64,000 nucleotides of DNA from Pectinophora gossypiella (lineage: Eukaryota > Arthropoda > Insecta > Lepidoptera > Gelechiidae): assembly GCF_024362695.1 (NCBI RefSeq), contig NC_065420.1, positions 5,161,420-5,225,419 of the forward strand, read 5' to 3'. The position numbers and the translations under genes were made by a program. The notes under the pieces are model-generated. The model searched no databases, was not told where the DNA came from, and saw only the letters and a program-made list of their open reading frames with translations. Shown piece by piece: positions 42,885-54,939 of this stretch (the stretch's first letter is position 1; the number at the start of each line of letters is the position of its first letter).

Positions 42885-43080
42885 GGTCCGCTTACCTAAC
42901 CTGAAGATATGACAGGTCCGGTTTTTTACAGAAGCGACTGCCTATCTGACCTTCCAACCTGCGAAGGGAAATCCAGCCCAATACAGGTTAGGTCACATAC
43001 CTCCGAAAATGCATTTCTTGTGAATGTGGGTTTCCTCACAATATATTCCTTCACCGCTGAGCACGTGATAATCAATTTAA
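42885..43080 (-). mobile_element. SINE-D, 5'-truncated
   Basis: In reverse: 'ccgcttacctaacctgaaga', 'gcgaagggaaatccagccca', 'cctccgaaaatgcatttctt' and 'gctgagcacgtgataatca'. Confidence 0.75.
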
Positions 43081-44739
43081 GATAATACATCGTATGCCTA
43101 AGGTCTGACTTGGCTAGTTTCTACATATTTTGTGGTAATATTTTGCAAGACAGTAACGCTTGCCCCCTATTACATGGGACATAAAAACAAACATAGCTTG
43201 CGAGTAGTGAGTGTATAATATACTATGAGATGCCATATTATGTATATGGATGAAGTGTTAACAACCATCACCTTTAGCTGATAAAGCCTTGAATATGCAT
43301 CTCAATTTTTGAGCCAAAGACCTTCCGTGTATTGCATTTCTTTCTTTCTTACAGATACAAAATACAAGCAAATCTCTGACCGTGTTAATAAAATCAAATT
43401 GTCGGAATCGGAATAGTAGATATATTTTGGTAAAATGAGAAATGTCCCTTATTACGCGAGATTGCGGCGAGGGCCACTCGCTCGAAATAATTTAATCTAT
43501 GCCTTCGGACAAGGTTAGGGATGTCCCCATAATACAACAAACAAATAAACTTTATTGCACCAAAATAAAAGGAAATATATAAAAAAGGCTCTTAACTAAG
43601 TGCATGGCAAACGGCGGCTTTAACGCTTAAAGCGATTTCTTCCAGACAGATAAGGCGAGGAAATATGTAAAAATTAAAAGATTGCGAGTGCAAACTATAA
43701 GTACAACTTACCAATAAATACAACGTAAGTATTGCATTGTAAAGTTAAAATTAGCATATAAGTACGTAAGATCAGGCCTTAAAATAGGCAAAGACCACGG
43801 AGTTCTTACGATCCTGACACATCAGTATCACATCTTGTATTTTCGCATATTTTCATAAAAATATTTTATACATTCTCGCCGGCTTTGGCCTGACTCAACA
43901 ATCGGGTTCGGATTTTAAAATTACTATGGACATGGGTTCTAAGACCGCATTTCATCAGAAATTTCTAGATTATCAAAGCATTTTTTTCATTTTTCATTTT
44001 CATTTTTTATCATTATTTGGTGTGTGATGTGAATTTACTTAATCCTTTCGGCAAAACTTGCAGATTGGAAGCATACCTGAAACAATGAAAACATATGCCA
44101 TATTTTATTCACATTCATTTGATTTTTAAATAGCAACATAATACGACAATATTTTTCGGAATTTAATTATGCAATTAAAAATACATGTACTTAATAGCTA
44201 TTTCGAAGTATATAAGTATTTCGTAATTCGTAATTCAAAAAGAAGTTATTTAGAGAACAAACCGACAAATAAAAGAAATAGTTTATTAGATTTCAGATCA
44301 AAATGTTTAAGAATACGAGTATTACAATCTTTGAGGAAAATTATCGTAGGAAGAATGAATTTAATTGGTAAATATTATCCACGGTATTATTCTCAAACAT
44401 TTAAAAATCGAACGCCGTCTGAGGTAAATAATATACAATAAAATAAATCTACAATTAAGAAAAAGATTTAATTGATATCGAACACAAGTGCCCATCCCTA
44501 GTCGTGTGATATCAGTCAAAGTCAGAGAGCGGGAAAATGTGCACGCGTTTTCCCCGCTCGCAGGCAAGCACGCTGCTGGCAGGAGAGTTCCCTACCTACC
44601 GCCGCTACGTCTATATTGAACTAGTGGCGTATCGGTACTAAATTGATTCTGACCGTACTGCTTCCGTACGATTTTGCAATAAAGCAATTTTTAGAGTACC
44701 ATACTAGGGCACCTAGTAACTATTACCTATTCTATTCAG
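43081..44739. other. AT-rich stretch, nothing convincing
   Basis: 'aataaactttattgcaccaa' at 43545-43564 is a LINE-type 3' end in reverse. The 90-codon frame at 44169-44441 is Asn/Lys/Ile-rich, as expected by chance in AT-rich DNA. Confidence 0.35.
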
Positions 44740-44890
44740 ATGACGCTCTGAGCCGAGGTTCGCGCCCAACTGGGCACCCTCAGGCTTGTCTTAAATTTTG
44801 TACCGGGTGAAAGCCCTCAGCGCTCCCCATTTGTCCGGCCAAGTAATTAATGCCATTCGCGGCAAATCTACAATATGGCACGTCAAAAAA
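44740..44890 (+). repeat. Family F copy with A tail
   Basis: 'gccgaggttcgcgcccaact', 'cgctccccatttgtccggcc' and 'cggcaaatctacaatatgg', then an A run. Uninterrupted reference copy for the family. Confidence 0.65.
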
Positions 44891-45052
44891 AACCTAATCT
44901 GTGACCATTAAAAATATTGCTTTTGGTATGTTCTGGAGTAAAATTATTGCAAACAATATTGTTATGTTATAGGTATGATGAACCGCATAGTGAGAATATT
45001 CAACTGTTCAAAAATTGCCAATGTAGTCAACGTCATCAGTTCACAGCTATCC

Positions 45053-45290
45053 AAATACATACATACATAAACTCACGCCTATTTCTCACCGGGATAAGCC
45101 GAGACTATGGAATTCAATTTGCTTAGGATCCCGATATATTTCTCTTGCTTCCTCCACATTCATCAATCGTTTCATAGACACGCCGGTTTAGAATAGACCG
45201 TACTTAACTTTTTCTAAGGACATCTCCAATTTGGTCAATGTACGTCCTTCTAGGTCTTCCTCTGCCAGCCCTAACTCCAATCTTTTCTAT
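45053..45290 (-). pseudogene. LINE 3' end, third copy of the 24483/24752 type
   Basis: The minus frame reads KIGVRAGRGRPRRTYIDQIG and DVLRK, and the 3' end is a (TATG)n tail after 'cgtgagttt'. Disrupted after DVLRK. Confidence 0.65.
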
Positions 45291-45339
45291 ATATACCGCT
45301 TTTTTATCAGAATAAAATAATATAGGTATTTGTCCTTTC

Positions 45340-45563
45340 TGTGACCCATTTCTGGGTATCCCTCCCCTCAGTCGATTGGAAGAGGTATAGAGCATACTGC
45401 GGGTAGGTCGAGGTGTTTGGGCTTCATCGTCATCGTCTTATTTTTACAAACAGGTGATCAAGCCTGCAATGTTCTAACCAAACAAAGGACAGTCTTGCAA
45501 AGTGTCTCCGATATGTCCCCATGGGGGAATTAAACCGGGATCTCCAGATCGCAGAGACTACTG
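45340..45563 (-). repeat. SINE-A, degenerate copy
   Basis: 'ctcccctcagtcgattggaa', 'aaccaaacaaaggacagtct' and 'tgtccccatgggggaattaa' match SINE-A in reverse; the core is deleted near 45425. Confidence 0.6.
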
Positions 45564-45818
45564 CAGGTTGAGGGGTAATCCGTCATAATATCAATCTTGT
45601 GGGGTCCAAAGGTCTGATCATTGTATACCCTGGGAAATAGTTAGGGTAAGGACAGATATATTTTTTATTGAAATATAATTCTGGATAATCCCTAGGCAGT
45701 TACGCGAACGATACGAGGAAAAAAAACAAGAGATATTTTTTAAGAGTGCGTGTTTACGACTTAATACGCCGAAGGGTTGGCTACTTGTGTCTTTCTACAG
45801 ATTGCATTTCGGTGAGTG

Positions 45819-46064
45819 AGCCGTGGTAGCCCAGTTGGTAGAACGCTTGCCTCTCACTTTGAGGTCACAGGTTCGAATCCAAAACAGACCTAAACCAATG
45901 AGTTTCGATCATAAATGATTATCTCGTGCTCAACGGTGAAGGAAAACATTGTGAGGAAACCCACATTCCAGAGAAATGCATTTTCGGAGGTACTTATATA
46001 TAGTTCTGTATTGGGCTGGTTTTCCCTTCGCGGGTTGGAAGGTCAGACAAGCAGTCGCTTCTAA
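45819..46064 (+). mobile_element. SINE-D copy with intact tRNA-like head
   Basis: A box 'tggtagcccagttggtaga', B box 'ggttcgaatcc', then 'gtgctcaacggtgaaggaaa' and 'gggctggttttcccttcgcg'. 3'-truncated after 'cagtcgcttct'. Confidence 0.75.
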
Positions 46065-46564
46065 TAGTAACTTCTCAAAACACTTCGTGAACAGTTATCA
46101 CAGTGCAAAAAAAGTTGTTTATGTCGATTTGTAATGTTGTATACTCCAGTTTGGGTTTATACGTATATATTTGTCGAGTTTATGTATTCGAAGGGTAATC
46201 TGTTATACTATCAATCTTCTAAGATACATAGGTCGGTCGTTTTCTACCCGACCAGATTCTATGAAAACGCTTCGATTGTAATTTGATTGATGTATTTATT
46301 ATTCAATTATTAGTTATTCCCATTCGTGTGAAAAGTGCTATTGGCAGAATATACTCTTTACTTTGTCAATTAGTGGGTTATATTGATAAGGGTAACAGAA
46401 AATTCTTATCCCAATTTGTGTAGTCAGCCAACCTTTTCGGAAAATTATGATTTGGATAGCTACCTCCCACACAAGCGAACAATGTATAGAAAGGGCTAAC
46501 AAACACGATAATTTATATAATTTAGAGATCTCATTGCTGGGCAAAGGCTTCCTTTTCCAATAAA

Positions 46565-46740
46565 CATAATAATAAGCTCACAATTATATCCAATTGGCGT
46601 AGTCAGTAGGTACATCCATCGCAAAATGAACTAAGTATGCACGCCTCACCGAGCTTTCTGTTAGACCAACGTGATAGGTGGTGAGCCGTATCGCCGTCTA
46701 AGGTCGAGCCGATTGTGTTAATAAAAACTGCGCTGCTCTT
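46565..46740 (-). mobile_element. SINE-M, head missing
   Basis: 'aagctcacaattatatccaa', 'acatccatcgcaaaatgaac', 'cgagctttctgttagaccaa' and 'gtgagccgtatcgccgtcta' in reverse SINE-M order. Confidence 0.6.
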
Positions 46741-46744
46741 AAGA

Positions 46745-46838
46745 TAAATTAATTCTACTTGATATCAACTTAAGAGTTATGGTGCGAATCATCACACAGT
46801 TTTCTTTACGTTGTCACTAACATCCTGTGTTACGATAG
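46745..46838. repeat. MITE-3 half copy
   Basis: 'ctacttgatatcaacttaag' and 'acgttgtcactaacatcctg'. Confidence 0.55.
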
Positions 46839-47224
46839 AAATAAGCATCAGGTATATTTTTTACGTTGACGACAACAAAGATACCGGATATGTATACAGT
46901 ACAAAAGTACAGACATACGAGCCTTGTCACACGTGTAGTAGAAGCGTTTGTAGCCATCAATCATGCGGTTCTCGATTGTGTCGCAAACGTTTGATTGAGA
47001 GTTTATTGAGCCGAGATTGAGAGCCCAAACGCGCGCGTTGAGAGATCTCGGAAACTTTTTATTTTTCTTTTTACACTGTGGTGAAGTGCGAAGTGTTTCT
47101 TGAATAAATATCTTCGTTTTTTCTTCGGAATAACACTTTTTTTTATGAAATAATAATTATGAATGTCGGGACACTTTAGCGCCCAGCAGTGGGACGTATA
47201 TATTTTATAATAACAGTTTTAGTT

Positions 47225-47388
47225 CAGGGGGGTTAAAATGGCCACATCGAAGCAATTCATCTAGGAAAGCAATATTGCTATTTGACATTTGTTTTCATTG
47301 CGCACTTAATTGTATATGCGCAAATGACAAAATTTAATTTTGTTTTTGTTAGATGAATTGCTTCGATGTGGCCATTTTAACCCCCCAG
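47225..47388. mobile_element. MITE-1, best copy
   Basis: Both terminal repeats are present: 'caggggggttaaaatggcca' on the left and 'tggccattttaacccccc' on the right, extending inwards to 'cgaagcaattcatct' / 'agatgaattgcttcg'. About 164 bases. The CAGGGG end suggests a hAT-type parent; the target duplication is not clear. Confidence 0.8.
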
Positions 47389-47740
47389 TTATTTACAACC
47401 AGTAAAAAATTGGGTAAAATAAAATCAAATACACAAACATTCCGAATTCAAATTCAGATATGAACTCATTATTCAAAGAGCGATGAATGAATGAGTTCAT
47501 TCAATTACATCGAATTAATTACGCCTGAATATACAATTATCCTATAGTATAACTCCTAGTTCACGAAGGCCTTCAATTGATTCCGTGAAATATAGAACTC
47601 CTTAGCTTTTGATCGAACACGGGAACGTAATTATCGAGCATTTATTTATTTCTATTCATATCTATTAGTAATCTGTAATTAGAAATCGTCAGTAATATAA
47701 TATGATAATGGAGATTATCCTGTAAGCCTATGTTTATTTG

Positions 47741-47974
47741 TATCTTCATCTTCTCTCGTGTGACCAACTTCATCAGCCCTGGTGTCAGGGTTATTATTGA
47801 GCCGCCAATGGCTCCTGAAATAGCTTATGTAACAGCCACGAACTTTTGGACAATCGAGTGATCAGCCTGCAACGTCCTAACCAAACTAGGGATCACAAAG
47901 TGATTTTTGTAATATGTCCCCGTCGGGATTTGAGCCCTCCGGATTTTGAGCCCAACGGGCCACGGAGGCCGTTG
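47741..47974 (-). mobile_element. SINE-B copy with core deletion
   Basis: 'ccctggtgtcagggttatta', 'aaccaaactagggatcacaa' and 'tatgtccccgtcgggattt' in reverse; the shared core is missing near 47840. Confidence 0.65.
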
Positions 47975-48689
47975 TTTGAATTAAATAAATAATAATCAGA
48001 AGAAGAATTATGCAGTCTCTATTGGGTCGTTATAATGAAGAGTACAGCACCATGTCTGTAACGGCAATAAAGGTCCCTTCAAATTAGCGCGTGCATCATT
48101 ATTCAGACGAGCTAAACCTTTACCGGGGTAACCTAACCTCACAACCCACACGAGACAAAAAAGCTTATAATTTCACGATCCTTTATGGAACTAACTCCGT
48201 CACATACATTTAAGAAAAAAAAATCATGACCTTTTTGTTAAACAAACTGTAACCTCACAAAATGGACCTTTTTAAAGTATAGATAAGCTGCATAATTTAT
48301 ATTGGGTGTTTAAGCTCGCCAACAAACTGTTTTGCAGTTTGGCGAAACATAATTCTTGTAAAACTGCAATGTATATTTTTGGAATAAAAAAAAACTCCTT
48401 AGCCCAACGATTGGAACAATTAATAACAGACCGCGTTATTACCATAACGTAATTAAACCAAACCAACTCGGGTACAAATGGTGTAACCGACGTCAAAATA
48501 TCACGCGGTAATATGCGAAGAAACCTGTTTGTTAATTAAAACTGGTACGTGTGTGTGTGTGTGAAGGGTATAACGTATTTTCATGTAGCATGCCTTTGGC
48601 GTCTCTTGTGATGTTTATAAACTATAGCTATAAGTACTAACCCTAATAACCTATTTATACGAGTTACCCAGAAGCACGAAATATCATTT

Positions 48690-48775
48690 ACAGGGGGTTA
48701 AAAAGGCCACATCGAAGCAATTCATTCAATTTGACATTTGTTTGCATTGCGCACTTACCTTTATACCTATGCACT
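48690..48775. repeat. MITE-1 left half
   Basis: 'cagggggttaaaaaggccac', 'atcgaagcaattcat' and 'tttgcattgcgcacttacc'. Right half lost. Confidence 0.65.
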
Positions 48776-48889
48776 ATTTTATTTTTTTTATATATTTTTT
48801 ACCAGATACATACTACCTATAAAGAGTCAATTGCGCCAAAAGCTTGGGTCAGAAGTTTAAACTCACATTTTTATAAATATTTTTTTAAT

Positions 48890-49012
48890 GATGACTATAT
48901 CCCAATGGAGTAGTCATAACTACCCACAACTCATCCAGTTTTCTGTTAGACCAACGTGATGGCTGGTGAGTCGTATCACCGTCTATACTGGTCGAGCCAA
49001 CTGTTTTAGTGT
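48890..49012 (-). repeat. SINE-M fragment
   Basis: 'tgactatatcccaatggagt', 'tttctgttagaccaacgtga' and 'ctggtcgagccaactgt'. Confidence 0.5.
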
Positions 49013-49044
49013 TTTTAATAATTTCATTATAATAACCCAGAGTC

Positions 49045-49190
49045 CTAGTACGGCTTTGAAATAGACTATTCTGGGCGCCATCCCACTTGCGTCAGCCAGT
49101 ATAATACTGCGGAGCGGAAGGCAAGAGGGAAACCACTGCCCTATTTTTCCCTAAAAAGTAGCATGGAGAATGCTACACAGACAAGAGATG
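49045..49190 (+). repeat. Possible LINE 3' fragment (family L)
   Basis: 'gaccaagaggg'-like text is absent, but 'gcatggagaatgctacacag' and 'acaagag' recall the LINE terminus at 20039 and 58900. The upstream GC-rich part ('cattctgggcgccatccca' region) has no recognised match. Confidence 0.3.
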
Positions 49191-49591
49191 AATTATAATA
49201 ATTCCTTTATTTCAGGCAACGTAGGTTAGGTTTCAGGTTATTGTAACACCCTCTATACATTCTATTACTGAGTACAGCCTCATCAAATGGAACGGGTATA
49301 CTCCACAATGTTTGTTTGCACATGTATAACAAGTGACAACCTTAATTGGACGCCGAAACACGGCGGTTTTGATTTGGAAATTGCGTCTGGTTTAGGAGAT
49401 TGAGGCCTCGTTTTAATTAGGGGACACATGTTCAACAGCGACGTACGCATATTATGTCGCCATACAATGCGGCGTGACGATGTGGAACATCTCTGTTCAT
49501 ACAGTTGAGTTGATGGTGACGTTGCGCTTATAACCTGTCATTGTTTATGGCTGCATTTACTTAGATGTATTTTTAAATTTTCTTCTAATGA

Positions 49592-49891
49592 CCTCCGTGG
49601 TCCAGTGGTTGAGCGTCGGGCTCACGATCCGGAGTTCCCGGGTTCGACTCCCGGTGGGAACATATCACAAAAATTGCTTTGTGGTCCCTAGTTTGGTTAG
49701 GACATTACAGACTGATCACCTAATTGTCCGTAAGTAAGATGACCCGTGCTTCGGAAAGCACGTTATGCCGTTGGTACCGGTTACTACTTACTGTTGTAAG
49801 TAAGTAAATAGTCGTTACATGAGCCATGTCTGCCTTTGGCCGCTCAATAGTAACCCTGACACCAGGGTTGATGAGCACGATAGAAGAAACT
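49592..49891 (+). mobile_element. SINE-B, full-length copy
   Basis: Head 'cctccgtggtccagtggttg' (A box) and 'ccgggttcgactcccggtgg' (B box), body 'ttgctttgtggtccctagtt', shared core 'cttcggaaagcacgttatgc', a TAAG repeat, and the tail 'ccctgacaccagggttgatg' with 'gcacgatagaagaaac'. Reference copy for SINE-B. Confidence 0.85.
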
Positions 49892-50640
49892 TGCTTTTCT
49901 TTCTTTCTTTCTACATAAGGTAACGCGTCGATTCCTTATATCTATTTTCATCACCATAAAAATGTATTTTTGTTCTGACAGCTGCCAAATTAATAACCCG
50001 TCTCCTGACATGCCACGTCATCTCATGGGTCATGTGACGGGACGTTTGTCCACTAGTGAGAACGAGGCTTTAGTCCCAAAAGTCTAAAATGTTAAAATGA
50101 GTACGAAAACTGGGACAAAGAAAACACCAGAAACACTAGTCTTAAAGTCGTGAAACCGAAAGTCCTTTTTAAATCCAAACTTCATTGTTTAACTATTGTG
50201 TCTCGGCCTTAAGAGGTTAAGGCAAAGTTCTTGCGAAAGGTCTGAAGTAGGAAGTTATGGTCTAATCAATATTCCCAAATCGCTAATTTGAGTTTAATTC
50301 CACTTAGCTGGGTGTAGATGAGATTATTTGGCCGCGTGCCAGATTCGAACCTCGTTTGTTCGAGCTACCGGGATATTAGCTAACACAAACATGCTTTTTG
50401 TGCAATCGACTGATACGACACTTACTAACATAGTTATTTATGATTCAATTCAATTCAACCGTAAGATTCAGTAATCTTCGGGCGCATCAGCGTCGTGCCG
50501 ACTAGGAGTCGAAGTGGTCGCCATGGCCGAAATCGGTCGGAGAGATCATCATCATCATCATCATTTATGATTGCTCTGTATACTTATAATGTAGTGTATA
50601 ATGCGGTGTCATTAACACCCATACCTACTTGTATGGCTAC
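49892..50640. other. Non-coding stretch
   Basis: (TTTC)n near 49895-49910 and (ATC)n at 50547-50564, the latter possibly an RTE-like tail ('agagatcatcatcatcatca'). Nothing coding. Confidence 0.35.
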
Positions 50641-50643
50641 CTG

Positions 50644-51002
50644 TATGTACGTGACATTTAACGGATACTGAGAGGGATAATTCAGCTCATTATTTAGAGT
50701 TAATATAAAGCGGAATTTTCCATCGCAAATGTATAGAAATGAAAAAAAAAAAACTAAAATAAAATTATTAATTTTGCGACTGAAAATTCCACTTGATATC
50801 AACTCAGGTGGACCGACGATCTGGGGAAGGTCGCGGGAAGCCGCTGGATGCGGGCAGCGCAGGACCGATCGTCGTGGAGATCCTTGGGGGAGGCCTATGC
50901 CCAGCAGTGGGCGTCATACGGCTGATGATGATCAACTCAGAATCATGGTCCGAATCATCCCCCTCAGTATTCGTTACGATGTCACTAACACCCTGTATAA
51001 AG
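50644..51002. mobile_element. MITE-3 copy split by an RTE end
   Basis: Left arm 'aacggatactgagagggata', right arm 'atcatccccctcagtattcg' and 'gatgtcactaacaccctgta'. The insertion at 50808-50930 duplicates atcaactcag of the MITE. Confidence 0.75.
50808..50930 (+). mobile_element. RTE 3' end, 123 bases, inserted in MITE-3
   Basis: It matches the last ~110 bases of the RTE ORF at 53184 and its TGATGATG end. Flanked by the 10-base duplication atcaactcag (50798-50807 and 50931-50940). Severe 5' truncation, which is usual for RTE copies. Confidence 0.9.
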
Positions 51003-52735
51003 GTAAGGGACCACGCATATGTAGATGGATTGTCTGAAGAGGGATATGTGCGTGGAAGGCGTGAGTACTGAGAATACGACTGACAGAGAGGAATGGAAGA
51101 TGAATACATGTTGTGTCGACCTCACATAAAATGGGATAAGGGCAGAAAGATGGATGATGTTACTTTTGAAATGTTTTATTTTGTGACGGGATTCAGAATG
51201 GATTACCTAGAATAAAATCGCAATTGAAGTTTCACAAAAAACCAAACATGTTTTTCAAACTTTCGGTCCTGGCCACTATCCTTCCAAAAAGTTTGCGTTA
51301 TGAAAAAATCGACTCGCCCAATTGTGATCTGTATGGCATCATAAATTAAAGATGAGAGGAAGATTGTTCAGAATATGCTAAAAATCAATCTTATGGACAC
51401 AGGTATATTACAGAGCACCCTAGCAGACCCTTCCTCGGACTCAGTTAGAAAGCTCTGTGATCTAGTTTTTAGTCTAAATAAGTTAAATTGTTCTCTTTAA
51501 ATATGTTAAAATAGATTGTAGTACTCTTTAAGGGTCGATGGAGCTGGCATGTTTTAAAAACAAAAGTTCCTAAAATAAAGAAAAAAAGAAACTTTCCGTC
51601 AAAAGGCATTTACCACTTGGGCCTCCAAATGGGAACAGTTTTTTTACAAAATGTAACTCGACAAACCGCATTAAATAAAGTCTTCCTTCCTTGTTTTTAC
51701 GACTGACACCCTAAGTATCGACACGAAAAGCTTTTCCTGCATAATATTTAGAAAAATACATTCAGACATTTATTGGCAATTCCTTCCAATTCCAATGGAG
51801 CGACTTAGCATAATTTACGTGTTGAACCAAGGAGCTTTGTTTTATAACGGGACTGAACTCTGCGCCATATTGTGACGTCAGGGTCTTCATGACGTCACGA
51901 TATTGAAAGTGTTGAGGTCGGTACTTAATTGCAAATGAACATGAAATATTTGTCAACGGCATTTGAATGAAAATTTGTATAATCTGAATTTGAATTTAAA
52001 CTAACGAAATTAAACTTCATCTGTAACAAAAAGTTCTGAACTAAAATCAGGAATTTGGCCACAAATCCAAACTACATAATCGAGATAAGCTGCAAGCCCA
52101 TACAACTTTCTAAATGGAAATTAACTGGAGCGCGAGTTTCGCTGTTTCAATTGTCATTCAGTGGCTTTCCGAGCGATTTCGGATCCGACTACGTCTACTT
52201 GAGGTAAATTGTTAAGTACTAGCTTGTATCTACAGTTTTGTAGAATAGTTTTTGAACAAAGTTATGACGCTATGCATACAAAAAGGATGTATAAGCATCG
52301 CATGTTGTAGGTAGTATTAAACAGAATGTCCAGTTCAGTACAGTTAGGGACGATATCTCAATAAAGATAATGTTTTACAACGATAGCTTCAATGCAGTTA
52401 GATCTGTCAAAGTACAGGAGCCAGTGTTGTGACTTGTGACGTTCAATAGCATAGTAGTGTATCGATATTATGCCGATCGATTCTTGAGTCTGCGGGAAAC
52501 TGCTTCTAAAGAAAGAAGAAGAAGAAGAGTCTGCTATAATGCTGGAATATCTGGAAAACGGTGCGGGTCATGGGATTTTGTTCGGTTTCATCCTCACCTC
52601 ACCCCGTACACTTCATACAAAAATTTCATTCTCACGAAGTCCCGCCTGACCGCGTAAGTGCAAGCAAGACAGACAGTCTCAGACGTGCGCTTCCCTTTAG
52701 GTACTCTTTAGTTCTTACGGTCATTTAGACCTAAG
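51003..52735. other. Non-coding stretch, nothing convincing
   Basis: No repeat family of this window was recognised. A splice-like 42-base segment at 52162-52203 is discussed among rejected items. Confidence 0.35.
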
Positions 52736-53183
52736 GTAAACGCTCCTATTACCGCCAGGTTAAGCTATGCTCTGATTACCGCTCAGAAATTAAGTACTTC
52801 TGTATTTGCTAGTGCAGCTTATTTATTTTATTTGTATTGTTATGACTGTCTTCTGCTAAATACATCAAGAATTTTTAATTTTGAGTGAATATTTTGGATA
52901 AAAAATAATTTTATGTCCGAAAACTCACTTTCCTCTATTACCGCCACATAAATTGCGGTTTCTTTCTATTACCGCCTTTGCTGCATCGAATACCGCCAAC
53001 GAGATATCTAACCAACTATTCAGGTACAATAAAATACTTTATTTAAAAAAAAAGTTGTTTTTACCACTGTTAATGTAGTTAATATATACATGAATTGGGA
53101 AGGCACTGTCTCTTAAAATACAGGTTCACCTAGTTTGAAAGACAGCGTTCCAACAAAAACTGTAAACGAATTGTTTTCAATAA

Positions 53184-54829
53184 TCATCATCATCAACAGC
53201 CGTATGACGCCCACTGCTGGGCATAGGCCTCCCCCAAGGATCTCCACAACGATCGGTCCTGCGCTGCCCGCATCCAGCGGCTTCCCGCCACCTTCACCAG
53301 ATCGTCGGTCCACCTTGTAGCGGGCCTACCCACTGAGCGTCGTTCGACACGTGGTCGCCACTCCAGAACCTTTACGCCCCAGCGGCCATCGGTTCTCCTC
53401 GCTATGTGTCCTGCCCACTGCCACTTGAGTTTTGCAATTCTCCGAGCTATGTCGGTGACTTTAGTTCTCCTGCGGATCTCCTCATTTCTGATTCGATCAA
53501 GCAGGGAAATACCAAGCATAGCTCTCTCCATTGCCCGCTGAGCGACACCGAGCCTCCTCACGAGACCCATAGTATGCGGCCACGTCTCACTGCCGTAGGT
53601 CATCACTGGCAACACGCGCTGGTCAAAGACTTTCGTCTTGAGACACTGGTATGTTGATATGTTCCGCAGCTTCCCGAACGCTGCCCATCCGAGTTGGATC
53701 CGACGAGAGATCTCTTTCTCGAAGTTGGACTTACCTAACTGGATTATTTGTCCTAGGTAAATGTACTGGTCTACAACCTCGAGTGTAACGTTCCCAACCT
53801 GAACTGGAGTGGGTGCGACATGGTCGTTGGACATAATTTTTGTTTTTGCCATGTTCATGCTAAGACCCACTCGTTGGGATGCGTTACTGAGATGCTCGAG
53901 CATGGTGTTCAGTTCTTCCAGGGTCTCAGCCATTAGGACTATATCATCGGCAAATCGAAGGTGCGTCGGGAACTCACCGTTGATGTTGTTGCCAAATCCT
54001 TTCCAGTCCAGAAGCTTAAAAATATCCTCCAATGCAGCAGTGAACAGTTTCGGAGAGATGACATCTCCCTGTCTCACTCCTCGCTGCAGTTGGATCGGAT
54101 TAGAGCTCTGGTTCTGTACTCGAACTGACATAGTGGCATTTTGGTAGAGGTCCCTTAGCTTTTCGATATACCTATGGTCCACTTGGCACCTCTGAAGAGA
54201 CTGCAACACCGCTCAGGTCTCGATCGAATCAAAGGCTTTCTCATAGTTCACAAACGCCAAGCAAAGTGGCAGATTATACTCTTCGGTCTTCTGTATAACC
54301 TGCCGCAGCGTATGGATGTGGTCTATGGTGCTAAAGCCTTTTCGGAAACCGGCTTGTTCGGGAAGTCGTCAAATCTGCAAGCGAGACGATTCGTAATGAC
54401 CCTCGAAAACAACTTGTAGACATGGCTCAGAAGCGAGATAGGTCTGTAGTTCTTCAGTAGGGTTTTATCACCTTTCTTGAAGAACAGGACCACCTCGCTT
54501 CCGCTCTATGCCCTCTGCGTTTTGCCCTGAAATATGACGGAATTGAAGAGCCTCTGGAGGGCTTTGAGTATTGGCGTTCCGCCCGCTCTCAGAAGTTCTG
54601 CTGTGATTCTGTCATCTCCTGCCGCTTTGTTGTTTTTGAGCTGTTTGAGGGCCATCCTAATCTCGTACAGGCTGACGTCCGGGATATCTTCAGTGTAGTG
54701 TCGGGTAAGCTTGGCTCGAGGGTCTCGAGCCATGCTTTCGCCTGATGTTTTCGTAGAATATAGCTGTCTATAGAAACTCCCAATCTCCCTCAGGATTTCG
54801 GGAGTCGACGAAATGATTCTGTATGAGGA
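53184..54829 (-). mobile_element. RTE-type LINE, 5'-truncated, inserted in the TIR element
   Basis: 1646 bases flanked by the 11-base duplication gttttcaataa (53173-53183 and 54830-54840). The minus strand carries reverse transcriptase: LYEIRMALKQLKNNKAAGDD, NYRPISLLSHVYKLFSRVIT, EQAGFRKGFSTIDHIHTL, AFVNYEKAFDSIET, QRGVRQGDVISPKLF, LRFADDIVLMAETLEEL (catalytic Asp pair) and YLGQIIQLGKS, then the basic C-terminus with RLAKLKWQWAGHIARR-like text, RWTDDLVKVAGSRWM and EAYAQQWASYGC. The 3' end is TGATGATGATG. Two Trp codons are now stops (near 54522 and 54200) and a frame shift lies near 54365. The endonuclease half is missing. Confidence 0.9.
53193..54733 (-). pseudogene. RTE reverse transcriptase ORF, broken
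   Basis: The longest intact part is 53193-54209 (palm with FADD, thumb and C-terminus). The fingers part is at 54506-54733, ending in a stop at TQRA* where GSEVVLFFKKGDK follows in frame. In active elements the enzyme copies its own RNA at a nicked chromosomal site; this copy lacks the 5' endonuclease domain and has two nonsense codons. Plus-strand frames overlapping it are shadows. Confidence 0.85.
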
Positions 54830-54939
54830 GTTTTCAATAAACTTTATTATTATTGTTATTTTTTTATTAAATGAATTATGACATAAACTACAGAAAAATC
54901 TTTTGGTTTCATAGATTTATATACATAATTGACGTCTGT

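Noticed and set aside
50547..50564. (ATC)n run as an RTE insertion
   Set aside because: No RTE coding end or target duplication was found next to it, so it was left as a simple repeat.
52162..52203. Splice-bounded 42-base segment (TCATTCAG before, GTAAAT after)
   Set aside because: Short, no recognisable peptide in any frame, and no second exon nearby.
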